Of a DNA stretch of 10,515 nucleotides, positions 5,341 to 10,515 are shown piece after piece. Origin of the DNA: Thermoplasmata archaeon (GTDB lineage Archaea > Thermoplasmatota > Thermoplasmata > Thermoplasmatales > Thermoplasmataceae); the NCBI GenBank assembly GCA_021835265.1, contig JAKBQK010000357.1, positions 1 to 10,515 of the forward strand. Direction: 5' to 3'. Positions within the stretch are counted from its first letter, which is position 1. The number at the start of each line of letters is the position of its first letter. Below the pieces are notes generated by a model. The model saw only the letters and a program-made list of their open reading frames with translations. It ran no database searches and had not been told where the DNA came from. Both the position numbers and the translations under genes were made by a program.

Positions 5341-5570
5341 TAAGAAAATTAAAGTTAAAATTAAAGAAAAACTGTTGGTATGCCCATTAAATTTCCAAAA
5401 CCAGGGTTTTTATTGAGATTGTTATGAAATGATGGGTTCAGGTAATATTTAATTTTAATTTATAGAGAAAACTCATTTGACTTTGTTCCCATTTAACTGA
5501 AAATAATTAAATATTAAAAAATTATAGAAAAAAATAGAAATCTTATTCAATACTTAAAAAATAACCTAGT
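5341..5570. other. AT-rich non-coding spacer after tRNA-Arg
   Basis: This 230-nt stretch is rich in A and T runs and holds no plausible gene on either strand. AAAAC-CAGG-GTTTT followed by TATT (5397-5414) is a weak terminator-like hairpin that could end the tRNA transcript. I found no copy of the tRNA 3' end here, so there is no sign of an integrated element or att site within the window. The right end must contain the promoter of the methyltransferase at 5571; TTATTCAA (about 5543-5550) has the right spacing but is a poor TATA box. Confidence 0.5.
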
Positions 5571-6176
5571 ATGAGTGATGACTTCTACGTTGAAGGGGAA
5601 GAAAAGTTTGGAGCGATATCATCTCATTTCTATAACATATCCAAGGTAATTCCTGTCTTTAGGAGGTATAATAAATTTGTTTTAAGTGATCTTCTATCTT
5701 ATAAAATTTCAAATGCAATGGATGTGGGCTGCGGAACGGGTAATATGCTTATATCTCTATGGAATTTAAACCCTTCAGCAACATATCTAGGTATTGACCC
5801 GTCACCGGATATGATAAAAATTGCAGCATCAAAAGCTAGGAAAAAAGGGTCAACAGAAAAAATTAATTTCAAGCAGGGAAGTAGTAGAATGATACCAACA
5901 GATTCCAGGTTTGATATGATTTACGTAAGTATGAGTTTTCATCACTGGAAACAGAGAAATGAGTCCATTATTTACCTTATGCAATTTTTAAAACAGCACG
6001 GACATCTAAACATTTATGAACTTCAGCCTCAGAAAACATTCTATAAAAGAATCGCAAATAGTCACACAATGAGCGAGGAAAAATTCAAAGAAATTGGAAG
6101 CGAGTTAAACCTTAATTTTAATATTAAAAAAGACAAAGAATTTATTCGTTGTTCATTCACTCAAAAGATTGAGTAG
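5571..6176 (+). CDS. Class I SAM-dependent methyltransferase (type 11)
   Basis: This 201-aa protein has a Rossmann methyltransferase fold. Motif I is DVGCGTGN (residues 51-58), the acidic motif II is D76 in GIDPSPDM, and the post-motif strand DMIYVSMSFHHW (115-126) is typical of methyltransferase type 11 (UbiE/small-molecule-like) proteins. There is no extra domain, signal peptide or membrane segment. The C-terminus after residue 150 is short and lysine-rich. The substrate cannot be assigned; family members act on quinones, lipids, small molecules or proteins. It stands alone after the tRNA, with no SD, so a leaderless transcript is likely. It converges on the rhodanese gene with a 1-nt gap between stop codons. 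Confidence 0.85.
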   Translation: MSDDFYVEGEEKFGAISSHFYNISKVIPVFRRYNKFVLSDLLSYKISNAMDVGCGTGNMLISLWNLNPSATYLGIDPSPDMIKIAASKARKKGSTEKINFKQGSSRMIPTDSRFDMIYVSMSFHHWKQRNESIIYLMQFLKQHGHLNIYELQPQKTFYKRIANSHTMSEEKFKEIGSELNLNFNIKKDKEFIRCSFTQKIE

Positions 6177-6177
6177 G

Positions 6178-6519
6178 TTACTTTTCCTGCTTTTCCATTT
6201 TTTTCCATGCTCCCATTCCTCCCTTCAAATGAGACACATTTTTAAACCCATTTCTTAAGAGAGTGGCTCCAGCAGCTCTACTTCTGTGTCCTGTTGCACA
6301 GATCAGAATATATTCTTCGTCAAAGGAAAGATCCTTAGTTTTTTTCTTTATTTTACTTAGTGGTATCAAGGTTGCTTCCTTTATATGACCCGCCTCATAT
6401 TCTCTTTTAGTTCTTACATCTATAATCTTAGCATTCCCTTCATTTAATTTAGTTTTTACTTCCTCTGGGGATAGTTCTTTTAAATTTTGAGGTGTCTTGA
6501 AGAAATCCATTATAGACAT
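6178..6519 (-). CDS. Single-domain rhodanese-like sulfurtransferase
   Basis: This 113-aa protein is one rhodanese domain, the size of GlpE/PspE-type sulfurtransferases that carry a persulfide on cysteine. The active-site loop CATGHRS (residues 74-80) matches CxxGxRS with catalytic C74. The supporting motifs are DVRTKREYEAGHI (34-46) and LKGGMGAW (98-105). No signal peptide is seen, so it is cytosolic. I start it at ATG 6519 because a TATA box lies 24 nt upstream; the TTG at 6528 would add three residues and the ATG at 6510 would remove three. It is divergent from the KDG aldolase gene and convergent with the methyltransferase, so it is monocistronic. Possible roles are tRNA thiolation or cyanide/thiosulfate handling; the sequence does not decide. 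Confidence 0.92.
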   Translation of the reverse strand: MSIMDFFKTPQNLKELSPEEVKTKLNEGNAKIIDVRTKREYEAGHIKEATLIPLSKIKKKTKDLSFDEEYILICATGHRSRAAGATLLRNGFKNVSHLKGGMGAWKKMEKQEK

Positions 6520-6538
6520 AAATAGCAATCCCTAATCA

Positions 6539-6546
6539 GTATAAAA
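6539..6546 (-). promoter_or_regulatory. TATA box, leaderless promoter of the rhodanese gene
   Basis: On the minus strand TTTTATAC is centred about 24 nt before ATG 6519. The sequence and spacing match the promoter of the hydrolase gene at 2199-2208, which supports both calls and the choice of start. Confidence 0.6.
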
Positions 6547-6586
6547 TAAGATCTCTTAAAAATAGGAAAAATTATCTTAAGGAAAA

Positions 6587-6594
6587 TTTAAATA
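6587..6594 (+). promoter_or_regulatory. TATA box of the KDG aldolase gene
   Basis: TTTAAATA preceded by the purine-rich GGAAAA (a BRE-like element) is centred at about 6590. By the spacing seen elsewhere in the window, transcription should begin around 6614-6616, about 10 nt before ATG 6626 and at the first AUG of a 7-codon upstream ORF. Confidence 0.55.
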
Positions 6595-6615
6595 ATGTTT
6601 TTACGGTAATTTGTA

Positions 6616-6639
6616 ATGTGGAACTATGAAAACATCTAA
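6616..6639 (+). other. Possible 7-codon upstream ORF overlapping the kdgA start
   Basis: ATG TGG AAC TAT GAA AAC ATC TAA encodes MWNYENI and overlaps the first codons of the aldolase gene in another frame. Its ATG coincides with the predicted transcription start, so it could be read from a leaderless mRNA and limit or couple aldolase translation. It could equally be chance. Confidence 0.3.
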
Positions 6640-7516
6640 TGTCGAAGTAATATGTCCAATGATCACTCCTTTTGACGGTGAGGGAAAACCTTCAAGGGAA
6701 AACCTGAAAGTATTTCTCGATGACATGAAAGAATTTGGAATTAATAAAATATTTCCGCTCGGAAGCAACGGCCTTTTTAATTTGATGACTCTGGAAACAA
6801 AAAAATCTTTTTTGAAAATGATTCAGGAAGAGGCTTCAGATTTTGAAGTACTGGTAGGAGTTGGCTCACAAAACACCGAGGAAGCACGGGAGATGGCAAA
6901 ATATGCAGAAGATTTGGGATTTGATAAGATAGTCCTGCAACCTACATACTATAACAAGGCAGAACAATCATGGATAATAAGGCATTTTGAGGCGGTGTCA
7001 GAGGTTTTCTCAGGAAAGTTCTATATTTATAATATTCCGCAGTTCACAGGTTCAAGAGTTGAAATAGATACAATGAAATCTCTTGTAGAAAATATTGGTA
7101 GAATTGAGGGTATCAAGGACTCATCAGGCGACATAAGATTTTTTAACGAAGTTGCAGCAAATTTTTCTGATAGTTTGAAGGTGTTTCAGGGGCAGGATGA
7201 TCTTCTACTACAGGCACTTTCTATAGGTGCTAAAGGAGGAGTTTGCGGAACAACAAATATAAATCCACTGGTTACAGATGTTTACAAATACTTTGTAGAT
7301 GGAAATATAACTATGGCAACTAAGACACAGAGAATATTCAATCAATTTTTCAAAATGGTTAATGAATATCCATTTCCATCAATGGTCTATGCAGCATTCT
7401 ACAGGAAACATAACATAAAGGGAAAATTACCGGACCCAATTACCACAATACCAAGAATTGTAGAAAGTAAGATCATGGATGTGCTGAATTACACAACTCA
7501 CATAGAACCTCAATAA
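6626..7516 (+). CDS. kdgA: 2-keto-3-deoxygluconate (KDG) aldolase-like DHDPS-family enzyme
   Basis: This 296-aa TIM-barrel protein belongs to the dihydrodipicolinate synthase / N-acetylneuraminate lyase class of Schiff-base aldolases. The catalytic Lys is K164 in GIKDSSGD, and the conserved Tyr is Y135 in YIYNIPQFTG. The carboxylate-binding turn is GSNG (46-49), where DHDPS has GTTGE. That departure, and the archaeal setting with the Entner-Doudoroff variants known from Thermoplasma and Picrophilus, favour KDG aldolase (KDG to pyruvate and glyceraldehyde) over lysine biosynthesis. The symbol is therefore tentative. ATG 6626 is the only sensible start because an in-frame TAA lies just upstream. 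No SD is present. It is divergent from the rhodanese gene and monocistronic. Confidence 0.85.
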   Translation: MKTSNVEVICPMITPFDGEGKPSRENLKVFLDDMKEFGINKIFPLGSNGLFNLMTLETKKSFLKMIQEEASDFEVLVGVGSQNTEEAREMAKYAEDLGFDKIVLQPTYYNKAEQSWIIRHFEAVSEVFSGKFYIYNIPQFTGSRVEIDTMKSLVENIGRIEGIKDSSGDIRFFNEVAANFSDSLKVFQGQDDLLLQALSIGAKGGVCGTTNINPLVTDVYKYFVDGNITMATKTQRIFNQFFKMVNEYPFPSMVYAAFYRKHNIKGKLPDPITTIPRIVESKIMDVLNYTTHIEPQ

Positions 7517-7539
7517 AATTCAATTTTACCAATAAACTA

Positions 7540-7548
7540 TTTATATAA
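7540..7548 (+). promoter_or_regulatory. TATA box of the L7Ae - infB operon
   Basis: TTTATATAA is the best TATA box in the window. Its centre at about 7544 predicts transcription start near 7568-7570, giving a leader of about 20 nt that holds the GGAGG SD before ATG 7589, or an almost leaderless GTG at 7571. Confidence 0.7.
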
Positions 7549-7575
7549 TCTTAAGTTAACGTTTTACTCTGTGAA

Positions 7576-7580
7576 GGAGG
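7576..7580 (+). promoter_or_regulatory. SD that supports the L7Ae ATG start
   Basis: GGAGG lies 8 nt before ATG 7589. The alternative GTG at 7571 has no SD and would place this motif inside the coding sequence. Confidence 0.65.
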
Positions 7581-7588
7581 AGAAAAGC

Positions 7589-7957
7589 ATGGACAAAACA
7601 ACATATGTCAAGTTTGAAACTCCCGAGTCTTTAGAGAAAAAGATTCTGGAATTAGTAGAGAATTGCTATAGAAGTGGAAAAATCAAAAAAGGTACAAATG
7701 AAGTTATAAAGTCAATTGAAAGGGGGGAAAGCAAGCTCGTTGTAATAGCCGAGGACGTAAACCCACCAGAGGTTGTATACTTTATCCCTAAGTTATGTGA
7801 AGAGAGGAAAGTACCCTTTGCCTATGTGAAAACAAGATCCGAACTTGGATCGAAAGTAGCAATAGGGTCAACTGCTTCAATTTCAATTACAGACGTAGGG
7901 AAGAATGAGGAACTACTCAAGCAGATAACATCAGAAGTAGCAAACCTCAATAAGTGA
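7589..7957 (+). CDS. rpl7ae: Ribosomal protein L7Ae (also C/D, H/ACA and RNase P subunit)
   Basis: This 122-aa protein binds kink-turns. In archaea L7Ae is both a 50S subunit protein and the core protein of C/D and H/ACA guide RNPs and of RNase P. Family blocks are [10 protein letters not shown] near the N-terminus, [16 protein letters not shown] in the RNA-binding helix, and [14 protein letters not shown]...[19 protein letters not shown]. Length matches archaeal L7Ae (about 117-123 aa) from ATG 7589; the GTG at 7571 would add MKEEKS. It is first in the conserved cluster L7Ae - S28e - L24e - NDK - IF2. Its stop TGA is part of the TGAGGTG SD of S28e. Confidence 0.97.
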   Translation: MDKTTYVKFETPESLEKKILELVENCYRSGKIKKGTNEVIKSIERGESKLVVIAEDVNPPEVVYFIPKLCEERKVPFAYVKTRSELGSKVAIGSTASISITDVGKNEELLKQITSEVANLNK

Positions 7958-7961
7958 GGTG
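7956..7961 (+). promoter_or_regulatory. SD fused to the L7Ae stop; decides the S28e start
   Basis: GAGGTG follows from the stop TGA (7955-7957) and lies 6 nt before ATG 7968. The GTG at 7959 is inside the SD and should not be taken as the S28e start. Confidence 0.75.
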
Positions 7962-7967
7962 TATCAA

Positions 7968-8177
7968 ATGTTAGATGATGCAACACCAGCTGAAGTAGTT
8001 GAATTAATGGGTAGAACTGGTATGACCGGTGAGGCTACTACTGTTAAGGTTAGGGTACTGGCTGGCAGGGATCAGGGAAGAATTATAGCCAGAAACGTCC
8101 TTGGTCCTGTTAAAGTTGGAGACATATTGATGCTAAGAGAAACCGCCAGGGAAGCTAAGAAGCTTTCAATGAGGTGA
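7968..8177 (+). CDS. rps28e: 30S ribosomal protein S28e
   Basis: This 69-aa OB-fold protein is a small-subunit ribosomal protein found only in archaea and eukaryotes, located near the mRNA exit region. The signature [24 protein letters not shown] (about residues 43-66) matches the S28e C-terminal pattern, and the preceding block has the typical [12 protein letters not shown]. Length fits the family. I use ATG 7968, with GAGGTG six nt upstream; the GTG at 7959 would add MYQ and lies in the SD. It lies 10 nt after L7Ae and its own stop overlaps the SD of L24e. Confidence 0.96.
   Translation: MLDDATPAEVVELMGRTGMTGEATTVKVRVLAGRDQGRIIARNVLGPVKVGDILMLRETAREAKKLSMR
8171..8177 (+). promoter_or_regulatory. 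SD overlapping the S28e stop; decides the L24e start
   Basis: GAGGTGA includes the S28e stop TGA (8175-8177) and lies 5 nt before ATG 8183. GTG 8174 is within the SD. Confidence 0.75.
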
Positions 8178-8182
8178 ATTTT

Positions 8183-8464
8183 ATGGTCAGCAGAGAGTGC
8201 AGTTTTTGTGGAACAGAAATCGAACCAGGAACTGGAATGGTTTATATTAGAAGAGATGGAGCTATCATAAACTTTTGCAGTAAAAAATGCAGGGTAAATC
8301 AAACAAAGCTGAAAAGAGTACCAAGAAAAGTTAAATGGACAAGAGAATACCAAAACTTAAAGGCCATAAGAAAAGCATCAGAAGCCCACAATCTTGAACA
8401 GAGCAAACAGGTCGAAAGCGAGCCTGTAAGTACAGAAGTTAATAATCAAGAAGGCAGTCAATAA
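8183..8464 (+). CDS. rpl24e: 50S ribosomal protein L24e with a C-terminal tail
   Basis: This 93-aa protein is the zinc-ribbon large-subunit protein L24e. The four zinc ligands are C6, C9, C32 and C36, in CSFC and FCSKKC. The following KLKRVPRKVKWT block is the typical basic rRNA-binding part. The conserved domain ends near residue 60, and most archaeal L24e proteins that I know stop close to there. Here about 25-30 further residues follow, rich in Glu, Gln and Ser (EQSKQVESEPVSTEVNNQEG), probably disordered. ATG 8183 is chosen over GTG 8174, which lies in the SD. Its stop TAA shares one base with the ndk ATG. Confidence 0.95.
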   Translation: MVSRECSFCGTEIEPGTGMVYIRRDGAIINFCSKKCRVNQTKLKRVPRKVKWTREYQNLKAIRKASEAHNLEQSKQVESEPVSTEVNNQEGSQ

Positions 8465-8913
8465 TGGCAGCAGAAAAAACACTTATTTTAATAAAGCCTG
8501 ATGGAGTTAAACGAAGACTGTCAGGAGAGGTAATAAAAAGGCTTGAACAGAAGGGCATCAATATAAAAGGACTCAAGTTGATGAAATTAAGTAAGGAGAA
8601 AGCTGAGAAACATTATTCTGTTCACAAGGATAAGCCATTTTTTAATGATCTTGTTTCTTATATTACAAGTGGTCCAATAATAGCGATTCTGGCTGAAGGA
8701 AACAGTGCCATATCAGTCGTAAGAGGTCTGGTTGGCGCAACAGACGGTTCAAAAGCATCACCCGGTACAATAAGAGGGGATTTCTCCATAAGCATTGATA
8801 AGAATATAATTCATGCTTCAGATTCTGTAGAATCTTTCAATCACGAATATCCAATATTCTTCAATAGCAGTGAAATTCTCGATTTTACCTATGGGGATGA
8901 AAATCTTTTCTGA
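8464..8913 (+). CDS. ndk: Nucleoside diphosphate kinase
   Basis: This 149-aa enzyme equalises nucleoside triphosphate pools by moving the gamma-phosphate of ATP to other NDPs through a phosphohistidine. The catalytic residue is H117 in NIIHASDSVESF. The nucleotide-binding parts are K11 in LIKPDGVKR, and RGLVGATDGSKASPGTIRGDF (about residues 87-107). Length and motif order are standard. The ATG shares one base with the L24e stop (TAATG), and GAAGG (8450-8454) is a moderate SD. NDK between L24e and IF2 is a common archaeal order and fits GTP supply for translation. Confidence 0.97.
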   Translation: MAAEKTLILIKPDGVKRRLSGEVIKRLEQKGINIKGLKLMKLSKEKAEKHYSVHKDKPFFNDLVSYITSGPIIAILAEGNSAISVVRGLVGATDGSKASPGTIRGDFSISIDKNIIHASDSVESFNHEYPIFFNSSEILDFTYGDENLF

Positions 8914-8917
8914 GGTG
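8912..8917 (+). promoter_or_regulatory. SD fused to the ndk stop, upstream of infB
   Basis: GAGGTG follows from the ndk stop TGA (8911-8913), as at the L7Ae/S28e junction, but the spacing to ATG 8930 is about 12 nt, longer than elsewhere. A stop codon (8918-8920) rules out an earlier in-frame start. Confidence 0.6.
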
Positions 8918-8929
8918 TAATATTATTGT

Positions 8930-10515
8930 ATGGAAGCCCTCAGACAACCAATTGTTTGTGTTCTTGGTCACGTTGATCACGGTAAAACAAGTATTTTAGA
9001 CTCCATTAGAGGAACCTCCCTCATGAAGAAGGAGTCAGGAGGTATCACACAAAGGATTGGTGCAACTGAGATCAGTATCCAGCGTATTATTGAGATTTCA
9101 GGAGGAAAGATTTCTTCAAAAATGTTCAAGATTCCGGGCCTTCTTTTTGTTGATACTCCTGGTCATGTTGCCTTTGCAAATATGAGGACAAGGGGAGGTG
9201 CTCTGGCTGATATAGCCATACTTGTAATAGACATAAACGATGGTATAATGCCTCAAACGGTTGAGTCTATAAATATTCTTAGAAAATTTAAAACACCTTT
9301 CATAATAGTGGCCAATAAGATTGATACACTGGCTTACTTTATTAAACCAGAAAATACGAGCTTCTCAGAGTTCCTAAAGGAGCAAAGACAGGAATATATT
9401 GATGAGTTGGACAACAAATTATATGCTATAATAAATCAACTGTACCAGCACAATCTTACGGCAGATAGATTTGACAGAATAACTGATTTTACCAAAAATG
9501 TTTCCATAGTGCCGTCAAGTGCAAAATATTCCATAGGAATACTCGAAATTCTCATGACAATCTCGGGATTAGCACAAAGATTTCTTACACCTTCAATTGC
9601 ACTGATAAACAACCTGGCAAAGGCAAATGTCCTTGAGATAAGAAGGGAAGAATCACTGGGAATGACTCTGGACTCAATTCTATATCAGGGAAAACTAAAA
9701 ACTGGAATGGCGGTATATGTAAATACATCAGAAGGCCCGAAGGAGACAAAAATTAAGGCACTGTTCACTAATGTTTCCTCAAAATCAACAAAGGTTACAG
9801 AAAGAAGTGTCGTAAACTCCGCATCTGGGGTAAGAATTGCAATTTCAGACAAGCTTGATGTGATTCCTGGCACAACCTTAATCGAAGCCAAGGGTGACAT
9901 AGACTCCATAATCAAAGAACTGCAGGAGGAGAGTCAGGTAAAGATAGATCTGGATGAACATGGTATCACGCTGAAGGCAGATACTCTGGGTTCACTCGAG
10001 GCAGTTGCATTTGAGCTTGGAACCCGTGGTATCAAGATTCGTTCAACTCAGATAGGTGAAATAAGTAAGAGAGACCTGATTGATGTCTCAACACTCCCCG
10101 ATCAGATGGATAGAATTCTCGCGGGATTTAATGTTGATCTTTCAACCGACGCTAAAAATAACTTAATGAACTATGATGTTGCAGTTGTTGCTTCAAAGGT
10201 TATATATTCACTCATTGAGGAAATTGAAAAATGGTTGAAAAATAAGAAGGAGGAGATGGACGAGGAAAGCAAGCAGGGTATGCCGATTCCATCAAAGCTG
10301 GTTATAATGCCAGAATATATTTTCCGTGCTGCAAAACCCATTATAGTAGGAGTAAAGATATTATCTGGAAGGATAAAGGTAGGGGACAACATGATAAGGG
10401 ATGATGGCAAGTATGCTGGTACCATAAAAAGCATAAGAGATGGAGAAGTCTCAAAAAGATTTGCTGAAGCTGGCCAGGAAGTTGCCGTAGCAATTGATGG
10501 AGTTACCCTTAACAG
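8930..10515 (+). CDS. infB: Translation initiation factor aIF2/eIF5B-type (IF2), C-terminus missing
   Basis: This open frame was read directly from ATG 8930 to the right edge, 528 codons without a stop. It encodes the GTPase that joins ribosomal subunits at initiation (archaeal IF2 = aIF5B). G1 is GHVDHGKT (residues 13-20), the switch I Thr is in GGIT (37-40), G3 is DTPGH (75-79), G4 is NKID (129-132), and a G5-like SSAK follows. The beta-barrel domain II and the central ADTLGSLEA block are present, and the frame ends in domain IV at GQEVAVAIDGVTL. Archaeal proteins are about 590-600 aa, so roughly 65-70 residues lie beyond the window. There is no intein at the G1 site or elsewhere in the visible part. 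It closes the L7Ae cluster. Confidence 0.97.
   Translation, partial: MEALRQPIVCVLGHVDHGKTSILDSIRGTSLMKKESGGITQRIGATEISIQRIIEISGGKISSKMFKIPGLLFVDTPGHVAFANMRTRGGALADIAILVIDINDGIMPQTVESINILRKFKTPFIIVANKIDTLAYFIKPENTSFSEFLKEQRQEYIDELDNKLYAIINQLYQHNLTADRFDRITDFTKNVSIVPSSAKYSIGILEILMTISGLAQRFLTPSIALINNLAKANVLEIRREESLGMTLDSILYQGKLKTGMAVYVNTSEGPKETKIKALFTNVSSKSTKVTERSVVNSASGVRIAISDKLDVIPGTTLIEAKGDIDSIIKELQEESQVKIDLDEHGITLKADTLGSLEAVAFELGTRGIKIRSTQIGEISKRDLIDVSTLPDQMDRILAGFNVDLSTDAKNNLMNYDVAVVASKVIYSLIEEIEKWLKNKKEEMDEESKQGMPIPSKLVIMPEYIFRAAKPIIVGVKILSGRIKVGDNMIRDDGKYAGTIKSIRDGEVSKRFAEAGQEVAVAIDGVTLN

Noticed and set aside
5379..5426. 15-codon ORF (MPIKFPKPG...) after the tRNA
   Set aside because: It has no SD, no TATA box at the right distance and no neighbour to couple with.
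5429..5500. C/D box sRNA candidate: ATGATGG (5429-5435) and CTGA (5497-5500)
   Set aside because: The C box has a mismatch at its last base, no D' or C' boxes are visible, and the spacing is longer than usual for archaeal C/D sRNAs. Such matches are easy to find by chance in AT-rich spacer.
5341..5570. Integrated element at the tRNA-Arg 3' end
   Set aside because: No second copy of the tRNA 3' sequence and no integrase gene is present in the window. AT-richness alone is not evidence.
7515..7527. AAAATT-C-AATTTT inverted repeat after kdgA
   Set aside because: A 1-nt loop cannot form a stable hairpin, and A/T-only dyads are common in this composition.
8930..9400. Intein in the IF2 GTPase domain
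   Set aside because: Archaeal IF2 often carries one, but G1, G3 and G4 follow at normal spacing here without an insertion.

Overview
The window looks like a gene-dense, AT-rich archaeal chromosome, most likely a member of the Thermoplasmata (Thermoplasma/Ferroplasma/Picrophilus-like). The archaeal assignment rests on the cluster L7Ae - S28e - L24e - NDK - aIF2/eIF5B, an exosome Csl4 subunit beside an Sm-like (LSm) protein, a METTL5-like RNA methyltransferase, and TATA boxes about 24 nt upstream of start codons (leaderless promoters). The narrower placement is inference from the gene set and base composition. Arginine codons are mostly AGA/AGG.

Layout. Positions 1-2185 (+): the end of sucC, then sucD and argF in a tight translationally coupled run, closed by an 8-bp GCAA-tetraloop hairpin followed by T6. 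Positions 2228-3147 (+): a leaderless dienelactone-hydrolase-family gene followed by an unannotated 43-codon ORF with a strong Shine-Dalgarno (SD) and an ATGA overlap. Positions 3156-4072 (-): a two-gene unit of an unrecognised basic 105-aa protein and a METTL5-like methyltransferase with a TTG start. Positions 4124-5085 (-): csl4, a 50-aa protein with a perfect coiled-coil heptad pattern, and an LSm gene. Positions 5086-5570: a non-coding stretch holding dyad-rich sequence, a tRNA-Arg(UCG) and AT-rich DNA. Positions 5571-6528: a type-11 SAM methyltransferase (+) converging, with a 1-nt gap, on a single-domain rhodanese (-). Positions 6587-7516 (+): a KDG-aldolase-like gene divergent from the rhodanese, with a possible 7-codon leaderless upstream ORF. 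Positions 7540-10515 (+): the translation operon L7Ae - S28e - L24e - ndk - infB, the last gene running off the right edge.

How they fit together. Most of the window is core metabolism (citric-acid cycle, arginine synthesis, probable Entner-Doudoroff sugar breakdown) and RNA biology (exosome, LSm, rRNA-type methyltransferase, tRNA, ribosomal proteins, initiation factor). I see no CRISPR array, transposon, phage gene or defence system. The least-explained items are the two small ORFs, the structured stretch upstream of tRNA-Arg, the argF 3' hairpin and the kdgA upstream ORF. Several GTG codons lie inside SD sequences at gene junctions, or 5' of them, so automatic start calls for argF, S28e, L24e and L7Ae are likely too long; I have trimmed them.
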